From positions 62,001-126,000 of the forward strand of contig JAFRBK010000011.1 of NCBI GenBank assembly GCA_017404985.1: DNA of 64,000 bases, written 5' to 3'. Source of the stretch: Clostridia bacterium (GTDB taxonomy: Bacteria; Bacillota; Clostridia; Christensenellales; Aristaeellaceae). Every line of letters begins with the position of its first letter. Position 1 is the first letter of the stretch. This document shows, in pieces, positions 8,404 to 17,145 of this stretch. Below the pieces are notes generated by a model. That model ran no database searches and had not been told where the DNA came from. It saw nothing but the letters and a program-made list of their open reading frames with translations. The translations under genes were made by a program, and so were the position numbers.

Positions 8404-10392
8404 ATGAAGGATTTTCTGTTCGGAGCGGATTATTATCCGGAGCACTGGCCGCGCAGCCGCTGGGAAACCGACGCGGTCATGATGCGGGATATGGGACTGG
8501 ACGTTGTGCGCCTGGCTGAGTTCTCCTGGTTCAAGCTGGAACCGGAGGAGGGAAAGTTTGATTTTGCCTGGCTGGATGAGGCGCTGGAGGTTCTGGGCCG
8601 GGCAGGCATCAAAGCAATTCTCGGCACGCCAACCGCAGCCCCGCCGGCCTGGATCATCGCATCAGACCCTTCCATCGAGCCGGTGGATTCCCAGGGGCGG
8701 GTGCACCATTTCGGCGGCCGCCACCACGACTGCCAGTCCAATCAGACATACCGGAAACATATCGCCCGTTTTGTCACCGCCTTCGCGGACCATTTCGGAA
8801 AGAACGAACATGTCATCGGCTGGCAGATTGACAACGAGCTGGGCAACAGCCACGATGATTTCTGCCACTGTCCCTCCTGCCAGGCCCGCTTCCGGGAATG
8901 GCTGAAGGGAAAATACGGCACGGCGGAGGCCCTGAACCGGGCCTGGGGCACGGAATTCTGGTCCCAGGGATACCAGGATTTCAGCCAGGTCACTTCCCCG
9001 ATGATAACCGCTACCGGCGGCAATCCCTCCCGGGATCTGGACTGGCGCCGCTTCTGCGCCGATCTGGTGCTGGAGTTTCATGAGTTCCAGGCAAAGATCA
9101 TCCGCCCCCGCTCCCCGGGCCGGTTCATCACCCATAACCTCATGGGCTTCTGTGATAAATTCCGCTATGACGAGCTGGCGAAAATGCTTGAATTTGTCTC
9201 TCAGGACCAGTATCCCGGCGGCCATTTCCGACCGAACCCTTCGGCTGACCGTTCTGCCGAAATGGCGGCTGAACTGGACTTTGTCCGCGGGCTGAAGGAC
9301 CAGCCCTTCTCCGTCATGGAGCAGCAGTCCTCCATCACCGGCTGGGAAATCCTCGGCCGGGCGCCGAAACCCGGCCAGCTGGCCCTCTGGTCCCTGCAGA
9401 CCGTCGCCCACGGGGCAGACGCAGTCATCTGGTTCCGCTGGCGTTCCTGCGCCATGGGCATGGAACAGTACTGGCACGGGCTCCTGCCCCACAGCGGCAT
9501 CCCGGGCCGCAATTTTGAGGAATTGAGCGCTTTCGTCCGCCAGCTGAAGCCGCTGCTCCGCGACATGCAGGGCGCGATGCCGGAAAAGCAGGCCGCCATT
9601 CTCTTTTCCTATGACCAGGAATGGGCCGCGAGGATTCAGCCCCATCATCCCGATCTGAGCTATACAGGGCATCTGATGAGCTACTACCGGGCGCTGCATG
9701 CCCGGAACATCCCTGTGGACTTCACCTTCCCGGACCGGGACTGGTCCGCTTACAAGCTCCTGATTGCCCCGCTCTGGTTCCTGGCGGATCCCGGAGAGAA
9801 TGAAAAGTTCCGGAATTATGTCAAGGCCGGCGGCACCCTGGTACTGACCTGCCGTTCCGGCATCAAGCACCCGTCCAACCTGTGCATTACGGACCTTCCG
9901 CTCCCCGCCGGCCTGACGGACCTCGCCGGCATTGAGGTGGATGAATATGACTGCCTCCGGGACTGCGAAAACACGGTGCTCTGGGAAGGACACGCCTATC
10001 CCTGCCTGAAATGGTGTGACATCATGCATACCGTTTCGGCGGAAGTCCGGGGAACCTGGGGCGGTGAGTTCTATGCCGGCACCCCGGCCATTACCCGCAA
10101 CGCTTACGGTTCCGGCGCCGTATGGTATGTCGGCACAGAAATGGGTGATGATCTGGCCCTGGCCGTCATCCAGGCACTGGAAAAAGAATGCGGCCTGTCC
10201 TCCGCAGGCACTGCGGATAAAGGCGTAGAAATCACGGTCCGCCGCAAAGAAAAAAGCTCCTGGCTTTTCGTCCTGAACCATACGGACGAATCCCGGAGCG
10301 TGGATATTCCCAAAGGCTGGCACCTGCTGCAGGGGACAGAAGGCCCCGTGCTGCCGCCCTTTGGGTTCCGTATTTATTCCAAAGAAAAGTAA
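8404..10392 (+). CDS. GH42 beta-galactosidase
   Basis: A 662-residue family GH42 retaining beta-galactosidase that releases galactose from beta-galactosides. The family opening GADYYPEHWP is at residues 7-16. The acid/base is E145 in WQIDNELG and the nucleophile is E306 in SVMEQQ. The Cys cluster CHCPSC just after the acid/base matches the zinc site of many GH42 enzymes. A trimerisation-type middle domain and small beta C-domain follow. There is no signal peptide, so it acts in the cytoplasm. The ATG at 8404 is chosen for the GGAGGA before it. With GH35 at 56306 it is one of two beta-galactosidase families in this window. Confidence 0.95.
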   Translation: MKDFLFGADYYPEHWPRSRWETDAVMMRDMGLDVVRLAEFSWFKLEPEEGKFDFAWLDEALEVLGRAGIKAILGTPTAAPPAWIIASDPSIEPVDSQGRVHHFGGRHHDCQSNQTYRKHIARFVTAFADHFGKNEHVIGWQIDNELGNSHDDFCHCPSCQARFREWLKGKYGTAEALNRAWGTEFWSQGYQDFSQVTSPMITATGGNPSRDLDWRRFCADLVLEFHEFQAKIIRPRSPGRFITHNLMGFCDKFRYDELAKMLEFVSQDQYPGGHFRPNPSADRSAEMAAELDFVRGLKDQPFSVMEQQSSITGWEILGRAPKPGQLALWSLQTVAHGADAVIWFRWRSCAMGMEQYWHGLLPHSGIPGRNFEELSAFVRQLKPLLRDMQGAMPEKQAAILFSYDQEWAARIQPHHPDLSYTGHLMSYYRALHARNIPVDFTFPDRDWSAYKLLIAPLWFLADPGENEKFRNYVKAGGTLVLTCRSGIKHPSNLCITDLPLPAGLTDLAGIEVDEYDCLRDCENTVLWEGHAYPCLKWCDIMHTVSAEVRGTWGGEFYAGTPAITRNAYGSGAVWYVGTEMGDDLALAVIQALEKECGLSSAGTADKGVEITVRRKEKSSWLFVLNHTDESRSVDIPKGWHLLQGTEGPVLPPFGFRIYSKEK

Positions 10393-10457
10393 AAACCTTC
10401 CCATCCGTTTATCGGGCTGGAAAGCGGAATTGCGCTGTTTCCCGGCCCGTTTGTTTA

Positions 10458-11060
10458 TTATGCTCTTTCGCAGTACAGATCCGTCACCGCCGCTTCCGCC
10501 AGTTCCTCCGGATTTGCACCCGGGCGGATCCATTCCCGGATCATGCGATCCGGCAAAATCAGGGGCATCCGGTCGTGAATGAACCGGATCTCCTCCCCTG
10601 CCTCCCGGGTCAGAACCACATAGCACGGCAACCCGTCCTCCATCCGGTACAGGCCGCAGAGCCATGCCATCCGCTTTTCCTTCGGCCTCAGCAGGTATCG
10701 GTCCCCCGTGCTTTTCTTCCCTTCGGGGCTTACCCGGTGCTCCCATTCATAATACCAGGAAGCGGGAATCGCGCAGCGGTGTCCCTGCCACGCCTCACGG
10801 AACGTTGGCTTCTGCGCGGCTGTTTCCGACCGGGCGTTGATCAGCAGGGTCTTTTCCCGAAACCCCCAACGCATGGGAAACACAGCCCGCTGCCCTTTCC
10901 TGTTGGAGGCAACCACCGGGGCTGCCATTGTCGGCCTGATTTCCCCGCAGGCCGGGACCAGGCCTTTTTGCTGAAAGGCCGGAACCAATGCTGAACGGTT
11001 CATTTCCTCAATGATCGGCAGCAGCTCCGGGGAATACTCCATATAGTATCGGCAGCACAT
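10458..11060 (-). CDS. SRAP (SOS response-associated peptidase) family protein
   Basis: A 200-residue member of the SRAP/YedK/HMCES family, which crosslinks to abasic sites in single-stranded DNA through its second-residue cysteine. Visible marks are Met-Cys at the N-terminus (Cys2 becomes the reactive end), NARSET near 93, the ASWYYEWEH segment carrying the conserved Glu, and IHDRMPLIL carrying the conserved His. Length is normal for the family. It follows the alpha/beta hydrolase after a 16-base gap and probably shares its transcript. No SOS box was recognised upstream. Confidence 0.94.
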   Translation of the reverse strand: MCCRYYMEYSPELLPIIEEMNRSALVPAFQQKGLVPACGEIRPTMAAPVVASNRKGQRAVFPMRWGFREKTLLINARSETAAQKPTFREAWQGHRCAIPASWYYEWEHRVSPEGKKSTGDRYLLRPKEKRMAWLCGLYRMEDGLPCYVVLTREAGEEIRFIHDRMPLILPDRMIREWIRPGANPEELAEAAVTDLYCERA

Positions 11061-11076
11061 CCCTTCTGCCTCCTTC

Positions 11077-11979
11077 TTACCTGGTGATAAACGCCAGAAT
11101 CTGCCGGTATACCTCTTCCCGTCCGTTCTCGTTCAGAATTTCATGCCGCATGCCGTCCGGCACAATAGTGCTCAGGTTGCCGAATCCGGCACTCCTCAGC
11201 ACTGATTCTGAATTGGCCCGCCCCTTTTCCCCGCCGGTGCAGGGATCCGCGCTTCCGGAAATCAGCAGAATCGGCAGGTCTTTTTTCACGTTTTCGTATC
11301 CTTTCCCGTCCGCCATCTGCTGAATCAGGCGGAACATGGCATGGTAGCTCCCCAGGGTGAAGGGAACACCGCACAGAGGGTCCGCCATATATTGCTTCAC
11401 GTTCTCCGGGTTGGCTGACAGCCAGTCCAGATCGCTTTTCCGGTTCGGCACCGCTTTGGAAAACGGTCCGAGGACCATGCTGTCAATCAGCCCGCTGTGC
11501 CCCTTTCCTCCTTTGAAGGCCCTCAGAAAACCGGCCAGCGCGGCGCCGATACCGGCTGCGGCATTGGGATTCGGATACCCGGAGAGCACCACAGAAGCAA
11601 AGTCCCTGCTATGCACCTTCAGCAGCACCCGGGCGATGATTGTGCCCATGGAATGAGCAAACAGAATCACCGGGAGCCCCGGCCATGCTTTCCGGATCAT
11701 GTCCAGCTTCGTTTCCTCATCCTCCAGCAGCAGCTTATCTCCATCCTGATCGGCAATATGGCTCACCGCTGCCGCCTTCGGTCCGTGTCCCCGCAGGTCC
11801 GCGGTTACCACAGTGTATCCGGCTCCCTGCAGGTATTCCGCAAAGGGCCGGTAGCGCCCCTGATGCTCTTCCATGCCGTGGATGCACATGACAGCGGCTT
11901 TTGCTTTCTCCGCCTCATAAACCCGCAGGGTAAGCCCTGCCCCGTCCTTTGCATTCAGCATCCTTTCCGTATAGCCCAT
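11077..11979 (-). CDS. alpha/beta hydrolase, monoacylglycerol-lipase type
   Basis: A 300-residue alpha/beta hydrolase of the lysophospholipase/monoglyceride lipase group (Hydrolase_4). The oxyanion segment is CIHGMEEHQGRY near residue 32, the nucleophile elbow is AHSMG near 105, the acid is probably the Asp in GSADPC near 238, and the His is in MRHEILNE near 275. A lid insertion rich in Ala and Gly lies between. The start at 11979 is chosen for AAAGGAG just upstream; the longer frame runs into the divergent gene. No signal peptide is present, so it acts inside the cell on small lipid or ester substrates. Confidence 0.9.
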   Translation of the reverse strand: MGYTERMLNAKDGAGLTLRVYEAEKAKAAVMCIHGMEEHQGRYRPFAEYLQGAGYTVVTADLRGHGPKAAAVSHIADQDGDKLLLEDEETKLDMIRKAWPGLPVILFAHSMGTIIARVLLKVHSRDFASVVLSGYPNPNAAAGIGAALAGFLRAFKGGKGHSGLIDSMVLGPFSKAVPNRKSDLDWLSANPENVKQYMADPLCGVPFTLGSYHAMFRLIQQMADGKGYENVKKDLPILLISGSADPCTGGEKGRANSESVLRSAGFGNLSTIVPDGMRHEILNENGREEVYRQILAFITR

Positions 11980-12032
11980 CCGGTGCTCCTTTCCCGGCGC
12001 CCTCCGCCGGTTTTTCTCCTTTTTCCTGTACC

Positions 12033-12062
12033 AGTATACCATGAATCCTTTCCCTTCGAAAA
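12033..12062 (-). promoter_or_regulatory. promoter of the hydrolase-SRAP unit
   Basis: Minus-strand TTTTCG (12062-12057) and TATACT (12038-12033) with an 18-base spacer, giving a leader of about 45 bases. Confidence 0.5.
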
Positions 12063-12083
12063 CCCGGCAAAACCATCTTGTTC

Positions 12084-12113
12084 TTGACCCAGCACCCACC
12101 GGATGAGTACAAT
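12084..12113 (+). promoter_or_regulatory. promoter of the membrane-protein gene at 12170
   Basis: TTGACC (12084-12089) and TACAAT (12108-12113), 18 bases apart. It is divergent from the hydrolase promoter about 20 bases away. Confidence 0.6.
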
Positions 12114-12169
12114 GGAAGGGCATCCGCCGGGTTGCAAGCCCGCGGAGCATTTCATGGAGGAAAGAAATT

Positions 12170-12826
12170 ATGCCAGCGGCAAAAGAAAAGAAAGCGATCG
12201 CATCGGCGCCATCGAATCCGGAACCGGAAATAAAAAAAGCCAGGCCTGCGGCCGGTGTGGCAAAACATGTCCTGAACCTGATGAAAAACAAACTGATCGC
12301 ATCCCTGATGCTGTTCGGCCAGGGCATTCTGTTCCTTGTTTCCCCCTCCGGGAACATGGAGGGAACGATCCGGATTTCGGCATCGATCGTGATTGCGGCC
12401 TGCCTGGCCTTTCTCCTGATCCATCTTCTCCAAAAGAACAGAAGCAAATCGGACATCGCCATCGCCATCCTGAACGGGCTGATTATTCTGCCGGCCGCAT
12501 TCTGCCTGATTTCCCCAACAACCGTTGAGCCTTATGTAAAAATCGTTGTGGGCGGCATGACTGTTCTGCTCAGTCTGGTGAACCTGTTTGAAACCATGAA
12601 GATCAAGAAGAAAAAGGACTGGAAGTTTGTGGTCAGCGTTCTCGGCGCCGTTGCCATGATCGGGCTGGGCATTGTCACCATCCTGGCTGACGAGGCCGGC
12701 ATTGCCCTGACCCAGCGGATCATCGGAGTATTCCTGGTGCTGAACGCCCTGGCCAGTCTCTGGTACCTGGCCCAGCTGCATCAGGAAAAAAAGCGTATGG
12801 AAGCACAGCTGAAAGCCGCCGCCTGA
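12170..12826 (+). CDS. integral membrane protein, HdeD/DUF308-like
   Basis: A 218-residue protein with a charged Ala/Pro/Lys-rich head (residues 1-35) and then about six hydrophobic segments in pairs separated by short basic loops. This is the pattern of HdeD/DUF308 small membrane proteins, although I see no diagnostic motif, so the family is tentative. GGAGGA precedes the ATG, and a strong hairpin terminator follows the stop. It is transcribed alone. No function can be assigned. Confidence 0.75.
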   Translation: MPAAKEKKAIASAPSNPEPEIKKARPAAGVAKHVLNLMKNKLIASLMLFGQGILFLVSPSGNMEGTIRISASIVIAACLAFLLIHLLQKNRSKSDIAIAILNGLIILPAAFCLISPTTVEPYVKIVVGGMTVLLSLVNLFETMKIKKKKDWKFVVSVLGAVAMIGLGIVTILADEAGIALTQRIIGVFLVLNALASLWYLAQLHQEKKRMEAQLKAAA

Positions 12827-12844
12827 TGCCGGCTTTCCGGCCAT

Positions 12845-12884
12845 AAAAAAGATGCCCGTCCTGTTCGGAAAGGGCATCTTTTTT
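12845..12884. terminator. bidirectional intrinsic terminator
   Basis: AAAAAAGATGCCC and GGGCATCTTTTTT form a 13-pair stem around a 14-base loop, with A and T runs on either side. It serves both the plus-strand gene ending at 12826 and the minus-strand gene ending at 12896. Confidence 0.93.
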
Positions 12885-12895
12885 GCTTCCGTTGC

Positions 12896-13303
12896 TTATT
12901 TCATCATGTCCAGAACCTTCTTGAGTTCCTCGGACACAGCACTGGTGGTCTTTTCATCCTGGTCGGGCAAGTCCTTGATAATTCCCCAGAGGCCCATGTT
13001 GCAGTCCTTCAGATTTTGGGAAAGAATCGGTGCAACGTCCGGGTTTTCCTTTGCCTTGTCCTGGATCCTCTTCATCAGGTTGGCAGACGCGAAGGCCATC
13101 ATCACGCACAGTGCGATGGCGATCGCGCCGGTCACGATGGCGCCCATGCCTTTCCCGTCACGTTTGCGGCTGAACACGCCCAGCAGCACACCGATCAGCG
13201 CCAGCACACCGGAGCCGATCGCACCGTATACGCCGAAAACAAAACCAAGGAGCACCGCTCCGACGATTCCGAGAATTCCCAGAATCACACCAAAAATACG
13301 CAT
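12896..13303 (-). CDS. small membrane protein of unknown function (135 aa)
   Basis: Two or three glycine-rich hydrophobic segments (residues about 3-45 and 53-75) followed by a soluble, charged tail of about 60 residues with several Asp, Lys and Glu. The N-terminal half is low in complexity (Gly, Val, Leu, Ile repeats), as in DUF4190-like small membrane proteins, but I do not recognise the family with confidence. It lies 38 bases after the ABC permease gene on the same strand, so it may belong to the exporter unit. Confidence 0.7.
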   Translation of the reverse strand: MRIFGVILGILGIVGAVLLGFVFGVYGAIGSGVLALIGVLLGVFSRKRDGKGMGAIVTGAIAIALCVMMAFASANLMKRIQDKAKENPDVAPILSQNLKDCNMGLWGIIKDLPDQDEKTTSAVSEELKKVLDMMK

Positions 13304-13341
13304 AGTGTTTATTCTCCTTTTCCTCTGTATATCTGGTCGTT

Positions 13342-14127
13342 TTACTTCACGTCCCTCCGGTCAAACACCCGGATGGCCAGCGGCAGGAAAATGGCCGCCG
13401 TCACCGCAGCAGAAACCAGGGCCCGTACCGTATCCGGCCTGGCCTGCATCATCAGCATATCCGGCATATAGGGAATCACACTGAAGGAAGGATTCCCCAG
13501 AATCGTCTGCAGGCCCTTATCGATCCCCAGGTAAATCAGGTTCATCGCCTGCAGGCCGATCAACACCGCCAGCAGCACACCAAGAGCCTTGTTCCTCAGG
13601 CTGGATGTCACCAGAACCAGCAGGGAGCAGATACTCTGCAGCAGCACCAGCTTCAGCAGGAAGGTGAAGACAGCGGAAAGGATCTGGTCATCCGGAACAA
13701 TCCGTATAAAAATGCAGGTGCCAATCACATTGCCGACCAGCGCGGCCACCATGAACACCAGGTTATGGGGAATCACGGCCAGGAACCGGCTCAGGATGCT
13801 GTATCCCTTCTTCGGCATCTGCCCGGCGATATTCTTGATATAACCGTTTTCCATGTCCGCATAGAAGAAGAAAACAACGGACAGCATAACCAGCATGGAG
13901 GTCAACCCGTTCAGCGGGCTGGCAATCATGGAGGAAAGCTCAGTTTCCTTGGGCAAAACAGCCTCCGCGCCGGAACCGAAGAGTTTACCCAGGTCAACCA
14001 GGAGCTTGGCCAGGGGCGTCTCCCCCAACCCGACGGCAAAGGCAAGGATCAGGCACACTTTGAAGCTTTTTGCCCGCCACATCCGGTACAGGTCCATGCG
14101 AAGCAGATTACCCATTGTGCTCGCCAC
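13342..14127 (-). CDS. ABC-2 type transporter permease
   Basis: A 261-residue membrane permease of a drug or bacteriocin-type exporter. A cytoplasmic N-terminus (MGNLLRMDLYRMWRAKSFK) precedes a first helix, then an extracellular loop and five further hydrophobic segments, the usual ABC-2 six-helix design. Its start overlaps the end of the ATPase gene by 20 bases, which indicates translational coupling. The substrate is unknown; the class covers lantibiotic immunity, bacitracin export and stress-related exporters. Confidence 0.9.
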   Translation of the reverse strand: MASTMGNLLRMDLYRMWRAKSFKVCLILAFAVGLGETPLAKLLVDLGKLFGSGAEAVLPKETELSSMIASPLNGLTSMLVMLSVVFFFYADMENGYIKNIAGQMPKKGYSILSRFLAVIPHNLVFMVAALVGNVIGTCIFIRIVPDDQILSAVFTFLLKLVLLQSICSLLVLVTSSLRNKALGVLLAVLIGLQAMNLIYLGIDKGLQTILGNPSFSVIPYMPDMLMMQARPDTVRALVSAAVTAAIFLPLAIRVFDRRDVK

Positions 14128-15028
14128 CTCCCGTCACGCCCAGGTAGTAGTCCTCCAGTGATACGCTGTTGATGCTCATTTCCTTCAGGGCGATACCGGC
14201 AGTCACGATGGCTTTGGCCATCTCCGCGGTTTCGTCCAGCTTTTCATCCACGCGAAGGCTGCCATCCGGCTGCTCCGCGATCCGCGCGATACCGATCCCT
14301 CTCAGGACGTTCTCCGCTGCACCGGCATTATCCGTGCGAATGATCACATGCCGGCCGCTGCGGATATGCAGCTCTTCCGCGGTGAATTCATCCAACAGTT
14401 CCCCTTCGTTGATAATCCCATAGAAGTCTGCCACTTTGGCCAGCTCGTCCAGAATGTGGCTGGAAATCATGATGGTGATGCCCCGTTCATCCCGCAGCTT
14501 CACCAGCGACTGGCGGACTTCAACGATGCCCTGGGGATCCAGGCCGTTGATGGGCTCATCCAGTATCAGCATCTTCGGATCCCCCACCAGCGCCAGGCCA
14601 ATGCCAAGCCGCTGCCGCATACCCAGGGAATAGTTGCCTGCACCCTTTTTCCGGTCCGTATTTTCCAGGCCGATGGTCTTCAGCAAGTTTTCCACGTAAC
14701 CTTTGGGGTTAATCCCCATGCCGATGCACTTGATTTTCAGGTTTTCATAGGCGGACAGCCGGGGATAGATACCGGGAGCCTCAATCAGCACGCCCACGTT
14801 CCGGAGCATTTTGCCCATGGCCCGCCCGGTCTCCCCGAACAGGGAATAGCTTCCGGACGTCGGAGTGCTCAGGCCGCTGATCATACGCATGATGGTGGTC
14901 TTCCCCGCGCCGTTCCTGCCGATCAGGCCATAGATTTTCCCTTCCGGAACATGCATGCTGACTTCCTTCACAGCTGCTTTCTGGCCGTATTTCTTGGTCA
15001 GTTTCTGTGTTTCAAGTATGTATTCCAT
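14108..15028 (-). CDS. ABC transporter ATP-binding protein, BcrA-type
   Basis: A 306-residue ATPase that powers the permease encoded next to it. Walker A is GRNGAGKTT near residue 37, the signature is YSLGMRQRLG near 133, and Walker B is LILDEPINGLDP near 154, followed by a switch His in SSHILDE. The C-terminal 80 residues are the extra domain usual in BcrA/CcmA-like exporters. The start at 15028 is set by AAAGGAGG before the ATG; the longer frame crosses its promoter. It forms a two- or three-gene unit with the permease and perhaps the small membrane protein. Confidence 0.95.
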   Translation of the reverse strand: MEYILETQKLTKKYGQKAAVKEVSMHVPEGKIYGLIGRNGAGKTTIMRMISGLSTPTSGSYSLFGETGRAMGKMLRNVGVLIEAPGIYPRLSAYENLKIKCIGMGINPKGYVENLLKTIGLENTDRKKGAGNYSLGMRQRLGIGLALVGDPKMLILDEPINGLDPQGIVEVRQSLVKLRDERGITIMISSHILDELAKVADFYGIINEGELLDEFTAEELHIRSGRHVIIRTDNAGAAENVLRGIGIARIAEQPDGSLRVDEKLDETAEMAKAIVTAGIALKEMSINSVSLEDYYLGVTGGGEHNG

Positions 15029-15095
15029 GAAACCTCCTTTTCCCCGAGCCTTCAGCCTGTCATGAATCAGGCCTTTGTTTCCCGGGTATTTACAA

Positions 15096-15124
15096 ATTCT
15101 ATCAATTTGGTTTTTGGATGTCAA
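15096..15124 (-). promoter_or_regulatory. promoter of the ABC exporter unit
   Basis: Minus-strand TTGACA (15124-15119, perfect) and TAGAAT (15101-15096) with a 17-base spacer, about 60 bases before the ATG. Confidence 0.85.
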
Positions 15125-15331
15125 GCAAACCGCCCGGCATTTCATATGTTCCGGTTGCTTTGCAGCCGTGCAGATGATAAGATAAATAAGGCACAAATGA
15201 GACCGGGGACACCGCTGACGAAGGCGATGATAAGAATCAGGGAAATATATCTCAGGAAAACGCGGATCAGGGAAAGAACGAAGCAGTCAGAAAACTGCTG
15301 AATCATCATCAACCATCCGGAGGAATGGAAT

Positions 15332-16153
15332 ATGAAAAAACTGCTTACCGTCCTGCTATGCCTTCTGTGGTGCTTCTCCTGCGCCTGCGCTGAAACGCCT
15401 GCCGCCGGTGAAACAGCTCCAGACTACACCGCCCTGCTGGCTGACATGAGAATCGCTTACTTTTCCCCTACCGAAGAAAACATCCGGAAGCTGAATACTG
15501 ACGCAGACCGGATGAACGATCCCCTTGCCCGTTCCATCGCAGACCAGTGGATCAGCGTCTGGCTGGACCCGGAATGCCATCTCAGCCTGTACGGAGCGGA
15601 CGATCCCGCCCAGCTGCCGGTCAGGGGCCGGCACGCGTTTGTGGTGCTGGGCTTTCAGCTGATGAACGGTGAAATGACCGATGAACTGATGGGCCGGTGT
15701 CAAGCAGCCGCTGCCGCCGCATCGGCTTTCCCGGACTCGATTCTCGTCTGTACCGGCGGCGCAACCGGCTCAAACAATCCGGAAAAACATACCGAAGCGG
15801 GAATGATGAAGGCTTATCTGTCAGAGGAATGCGGAATCGCACCGGAAAGGATTCTGACAGATGAAAAGGCCAGGACCACCCTGGAGAACGCTGTGAACAC
15901 CATGGCCATTCTACAGGAGCAGCATATTGAAACCATTACCATCGTTACCTCCGCCTATCACCAGAAAAGGGGCCAGACCCTCTACAACGCGGTATCAGGC
16001 ATGCTGGGCCAGGCCAGCGGCTATTCGGTGGAGATCGTCGGCAATTACAGCTGGCCCACCGGGAATGACGAGCAGAAGGAACCGTCAGAGATGAACTCCA
16101 CCCTCTATCAGCTTGCCGCCATCCTGGTTTCCTCTTCCGCTGCCGCCCAATAA
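15332..16153 (+). CDS. secreted YdcF/SanA-like (DUF218) protein
   Basis: A 273-residue DUF218 protein, the family of ElyC, SanA and YdcF, some of which affect envelope integrity. A signal peptide (MKKLL, Leu/Cys-rich core, cleavage near ACAET) suggests export; the Cys residues do not form a clear lipobox. The DUF218 core runs from about 95 (AFVVLGFQL) through CTGGATG near 140 and EARTTLENA-like residues near 178 to TSAYHQKR near 207. Residues 25-90 are a helical extension. GGAGGA precedes the ATG. The AraC gene follows after 27 bases, so they are probably co-transcribed. Confidence 0.85.
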   Translation: MKKLLTVLLCLLWCFSCACAETPAAGETAPDYTALLADMRIAYFSPTEENIRKLNTDADRMNDPLARSIADQWISVWLDPECHLSLYGADDPAQLPVRGRHAFVVLGFQLMNGEMTDELMGRCQAAAAAASAFPDSILVCTGGATGSNNPEKHTEAGMMKAYLSEECGIAPERILTDEKARTTLENAVNTMAILQEQHIETITIVTSAYHQKRGQTLYNAVSGMLGQASGYSVEIVGNYSWPTGNDEQKEPSEMNSTLYQLAAILVSSSAAAQ

Positions 16154-16180
16154 GCATTCTTTTCACGGAGGAACCGGTTC

Positions 16181-16978
16181 ATGAACGATATCACTTATGT
16201 CGGAAAACACGGCGTTTCCTATAATGTCTCCCGCCATGCCCATGAGAGCTGGGAATTTGTTTACTGTACAGCCGGCTCCGGCGCCTTCGTCTTTGACGAC
16301 CGGACCCTGCGCTACGGTGAGGGCGACGTGGTCTGCATTCCCCCGCTTGTTCCCCATGCCAACGACAGCGAGGAAGGCTTCCAGAACATCCATATCAATA
16401 TGGTCTCCCCTGTCTTTTCCGTTCCGGGGCCCGCGGTCATCTCCGATGAGCCGAACCGCTTTCTGCTGAATGCCTTCACCGCCGCCCTTTTTCATTTCTA
16501 TTCCGACCGGAACGGCAGCGCTGCCCTGCTTTCCCTCTACGGAGACCTGATCAGCTGCATCCTGGCGTCCCTCCAGAAGGACAAAGTTCTGACGCCTGTC
16601 GTCGCCCAGGTGGAAAACAACATCATCGCCAATTATGCCGATCCGGATTATGAGCTGGATGCCTACCTTCATTCCCTGCCCTTCAGCTATGATTATCTGC
16701 GCAAGCTTTTCCAGCGGGAGCTGGGCGTCACGCCCCACCGCTATCTGATTGACAAGCGGCTTCAGCTCGCCTCCGAACTCCTGATGAGCAACGAGGTGAC
16801 CGGGGTCAACACGATTTCGGAAATCGCTCCGCTCTGCGGTTTTCACGATCCCCTCTATCTGTCCAAAATGTTCAAGAAAAAGTACGGCGTCGCTCCCCGA
16901 AGTTACCAGGCCTCCCAGGCCTCCGGCACAGCTGCACCACACCAAAACAGCGAAAATGTGAAAATCATGATGGAATAG
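16181..16978 (+). CDS. AraC-family transcriptional regulator
   Basis: A 265-residue regulator with an N-terminal cupin-like ligand domain (HAHESWEFVYCTAGSG near 15-30 and the metal-site-like VPHAND near 65) and two C-terminal helix-turn-helix units (about 150-250, ending with the typical GFHDPLYLSKMFKKKYGVAPRSY). ACGGAGGA lies before the ATG. No sugar operon touches it; its nearest partners are the YdcF-like gene upstream and the broken GGDEF gene downstream, so the target genes are not evident. Confidence 0.92.
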   Translation: MNDITYVGKHGVSYNVSRHAHESWEFVYCTAGSGAFVFDDRTLRYGEGDVVCIPPLVPHANDSEEGFQNIHINMVSPVFSVPGPAVISDEPNRFLLNAFTAALFHFYSDRNGSAALLSLYGDLISCILASLQKDKVLTPVVAQVENNIIANYADPDYELDAYLHSLPFSYDYLRKLFQRELGVTPHRYLIDKRLQLASELLMSNEVTGVNTISEIAPLCGFHDPLYLSKMFKKKYGVAPRSYQASQASGTAAPHQNSENVKIMME

Positions 16979-17004
16979 TTTTTGTCCGTTGTTCCCATCT
17001 TTTC

Positions 17005-17033
17005 CTTCCTGTCCGGCAAAAAACTGCTATAAT
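17005..17033 (+). promoter_or_regulatory. possible promoter of the broken GGDEF gene
   Basis: A perfect TATAAT (17028-17033) lies about 110 bases before the GTG, but the hexamer 17 bases upstream (CTTCCT) is a poor -35 box. Confidence 0.35.
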
Positions 17034-17145
17034 ATTTTCGTTTGCGGGCCGGTATCGGAAGCAAACGGAGTCTGTTTTTTTCCGGGGAACAGCCTTCCCC
17101 GTTCGCTGTTTTTTCTGAATTCGTTGTTTACGGAGAGCATTTATT

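Noticed and set aside
8662-10746. A 694-codon minus-strand frame opposite the GH42 gene
   Set aside because: It is a shadow of GH42, whose catalytic motifs are on the plus strand.
12152-12877. A 241-codon minus-strand frame opposite the membrane protein at 12170
   Set aside because: The plus strand has the ribosome site, membrane helices and terminator; the minus frame is rich in Gln, Gly and His without structure.
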